Shown: one piece after another, positions 4,183-5,815 of the stretch | Layout: the number at the start of each line of letters is the position of its first letter | Position numbering within the stretch: position 1 is the first letter of the stretch | Assembly (NCBI GenBank): GCA_945787595.1 | Contig: CALZJV010000608.1 | Span: 1 to 5,815, forward strand | Source: an uncultured Desulfobacterales bacterium | GTDB lineage: Bacteria; Desulfobacterota; Desulfobacteria; Desulfobacterales; JAFDCJ01 | Length of the DNA: 5,815 nt | Direction of reading: 5' to 3' | Position numbers and translations under genes: made by a program | Notes under the pieces: model-generated | What the model was told of the DNA's origin: nothing | Databases searched by the model: none | The model's input: the letters and a program-made list of their open reading frames with translations, nothing else

Positions 4183-5815
4183 ATGACAGCAACCGGCATT
4201 CTCAAACCCAAATCTGCCGAAGAAATACATCAGTTGATGAAAGTGGCTTTAGGCCAGGAAAAAGCGGATCTGGCCATCGTCAATGCGAAGGTGGTCAATG
4301 TCTATACCGCTGAAATCCTGCCCGACTTCGGCATCGGCATCAAAGGCAAATGGATTGCCTACGTTGGCGAAAACGCCAAAGACACCATCGGTCCGCAGAC
4401 CGAGATCATCGATGCCGGCGGCCAAACCGTTATCCCGGGTCTGATCGACGGCCATACCCATATCGCCTGGATGTTCACGGCGGCCGAATTTTTGAGATAC
4501 GCCATCTCCGGAGGCACCACCACGGTTGTCACCGAAACCATAGAACCCTACCCTGTCTGCGGGTACGAGGGAGTTATCGATTTTCTGGAATCCTTGAAGA
4601 ACCAGCCGATAAAACTCCTGGCAACCGCCCCGGCGATGGTCTCCATCAGTCGAACAGCCCGTGAGATGCCGCCGCAGACCCTGGCAAAACTGTTGGCCAG
4701 GGATGATGTCCTCGGACTGGGCGAGAGTTACTGGCAGGCGGTGCTGCAGGAACCTGGACAGTTATTGCCGCGCTTCGAGCAAACCCTTGTTGCCGGGAAA
4801 ACCCTGGAAGGACATTCGGCCGGAGCCGGCGACAAAAAACTGGCCGCCTATGTTGCCGCTGGAATTTCTTCCTGTCACGAGCCGATCAATGCCGCACAGG
4901 TTCTGGAACGGTTGAGGATGGGGCTTCATATCATGGTCCGCGAGGGCAGCATTCGACGGGATTTGGCAGAAATTGCCCAAATCAAGGACAGCGGCATCGA
5001 TCTGCGACGGCTCATTCTTTCGACCGATGGTGTCGAACCCCGAGACCTCATTGAAAAGGGTTACATGGAATTTGTGCTTCGCAAGGCCATCGACTATGGT
5101 TTTGATCCCGTTGCGGCCATTCAAATGGCCACCTTGAATGTTGCCGAGCACTTTTCGCTGGATGGCCTGATCGGCGGCATCGCCCCCGGCCGTTTTGCCG
5201 ACCTGGTAATGATCCCGGACGTCCAAACCATCGAGGCACAGGTGGTTATCAGCAACGGTGAAGTCGTCGCCAAAAACGGCAAACTCTTGACTGCCCCCCG
5301 CCGGCACACCTTTTCAAAACAGAGCCTGAATAGTGTAAAATTACCGCGGGATATGAAATCGTCGGATTTTATTATCAGCACCGATCCCAATGTTTCGCAA
5401 GTCAAGTTAAGAATCATCAATATGGTAACCGACCTGGTCACCGCTGAGTTGGAAATGCAGTGGCCTGTAACCGACGGACAGATCAGACCGGACGTCGATC
5501 AGGGTATCATCAAGATCGCCGCCATCGACCGTACCCATAATCCCGGCAAAATGCAGGTCGGTTTAATCAAGGGTTTCGGTTTGGCATCCGGCGCCATGGC
5601 CTGCAGTGCAGCCTGGGATACCTCCGATATCATTGTTGCCGGCAGCAACGATGAGGATATGGCAGCCGCCGTCAACCGTATCCAAGTGCATCAGGGCGGT
5701 GCCGTGGTTTGTCAATACGGCAAGATCCTGGCCGAGTTGCCGCTGCCGATTTTCGGTATCATGTCGGATTTACCGATTGAAACCATTGCCGACCGATTGC
5801 AGGAAATTAAAAGCG
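4183..5815 (+). CDS. Adenine-deaminase-family amidohydrolase, 3' end beyond the window
   Basis: This metal-dependent amidohydrolase is closest to adenine deaminase (Ade: adenine to hypoxanthine plus ammonia, purine salvage, cytoplasm). The 544 visible codons cover an N-terminal strand region (VALGQEKADLAIVNAKVVNV at 21-40), the TIM-barrel (about 85-345) and the Ade C-terminal domain (GFGLASGAMACSAAWDTSD at 464-482, SNDEDMAAAVNRI at 488-500, AELPLPIFGIMSD at 517-529). About 20-50 residues are probably missing. Likely metal ligands are His91 and His93 (HTH), Glu181 (GLGE), His211 (EGHSAG), His232 (CHEP) and Asp282 (STDG). Classical Ade has HVHIESSM, DPHEI and TDDRHP; here these read HTHIAWMF, ETIEP and TDGVEP, so substrate preference may differ and no symbol is given. 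AGGGGG (4167-4172) sits 10 nt before the ATG. The inverted-repeat element ends 46 bp upstream of the start. Confidence 0.9.
   Translation, partial: MTATGILKPKSAEEIHQLMKVALGQEKADLAIVNAKVVNVYTAEILPDFGIGIKGKWIAYVGENAKDTIGPQTEIIDAGGQTVIPGLIDGHTHIAWMFTAAEFLRYAISGGTTTVVTETIEPYPVCGYEGVIDFLESLKNQPIKLLATAPAMVSISRTAREMPPQTLAKLLARDDVLGLGESYWQAVLQEPGQLLPRFEQTLVAGKTLEGHSAGAGDKKLAAYVAAGISSCHEPINAAQVLERLRMGLHIMVREGSIRRDLAEIAQIKDSGIDLRRLILSTDGVEPRDLIEKGYMEFVLRKAIDYGFDPVAAIQMATLNVAEHFSLDGLIGGIAPGRFADLVMIPDVQTIEAQVVISNGEVVAKNGKLLTAPRRHTFSKQSLNSVKLPRDMKSSDFIISTDPNVSQVKLRIINMVTDLVTAELEMQWPVTDGQIRPDVDQGIIKIAAIDRTHNPGKMQVGLIKGFGLASGAMACSAAWDTSDIIVAGSNDEDMAAAVNRIQVHQGGAVVCQYGKILAELPLPIFGIMSDLPIETIADRLQEIKS

Noticed and set aside
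4762..5307. 181-codon minus-strand frame opposite the deaminase gene
   Set aside because: Shadow frame; the plus strand is continuously coding with conserved amidohydrolase motifs.

Overview
The window looks like chromosomal DNA from a Gram-negative environmental bacterium. Protein flavour, mixed GC and intergenic spaces full of short degenerate repeats are most like sulfate-reducing Desulfobacterota (former Deltaproteobacteria). That placement is an impression from the sequence, not a database result. Five protein genes can be supported, two of them cut by the window edges, together with one decayed gene pair and several intergenic repeat or structured elements.

Layout. (1) Positions 1-1151, minus strand: most of a MATE-family multidrug/cation antiporter, whose C-terminus lies beyond the left edge. 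(2) Positions 1152-1577: a 425-bp divergent intergenic region. It holds a GTTGA micro-repeat and an AT-rich 28-bp palindrome upstream of the MATE gene, a cluster of GC-rich hairpins, a 14-nt tandem repeat, a 41-nt palindrome, and the promoter and operator of the next genes. (3) Positions 1578-2152, plus strand: an intact type II toxin-antitoxin operon, a ribbon-helix-helix MazE-type antitoxin overlapping a MazF/PemK-type endoribonuclease toxin. A perfect inverted repeat sits across the -10 box, as expected for autorepression, and the antitoxin mRNA should be nearly leaderless. (4) Positions 2148-2392, minus strand: the apparent remains of a second, unrelated mazEF-like module in convergent orientation. 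It has three in-frame stops in the antitoxin part and a toxin part that ends at the stop codon of the intact mazF. (5) Positions 2529-3731, plus strand: a complete M24-family metallopeptidase (Xaa-Pro aminopeptidase/prolidase type) with all five metal ligands. (6) Positions 3732-4182: a gene-free stretch occupied mostly by a roughly 350-bp element bounded by imperfect inverted repeats and containing hairpins and a CAGGTGT triplet repeat. (7) Positions 4183-5815, plus strand: an adenine-deaminase-family amidohydrolase that runs off the right edge, with variant active-site motifs.

How the parts fit together. The toxin-antitoxin pair is a self-contained module with its own promoter. The relic beside it suggests that this spot has gained and lost such modules more than once. 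The peptidase and deaminase are both catabolic or salvage hydrolases in the same direction. They may once have been closer neighbours, now separated by the inverted-repeat element. The MATE transporter is transcribed away from everything else. The strongest candidates for something undescribed are the 3783-4136 element and the antiparallel relic toxin-antitoxin module.
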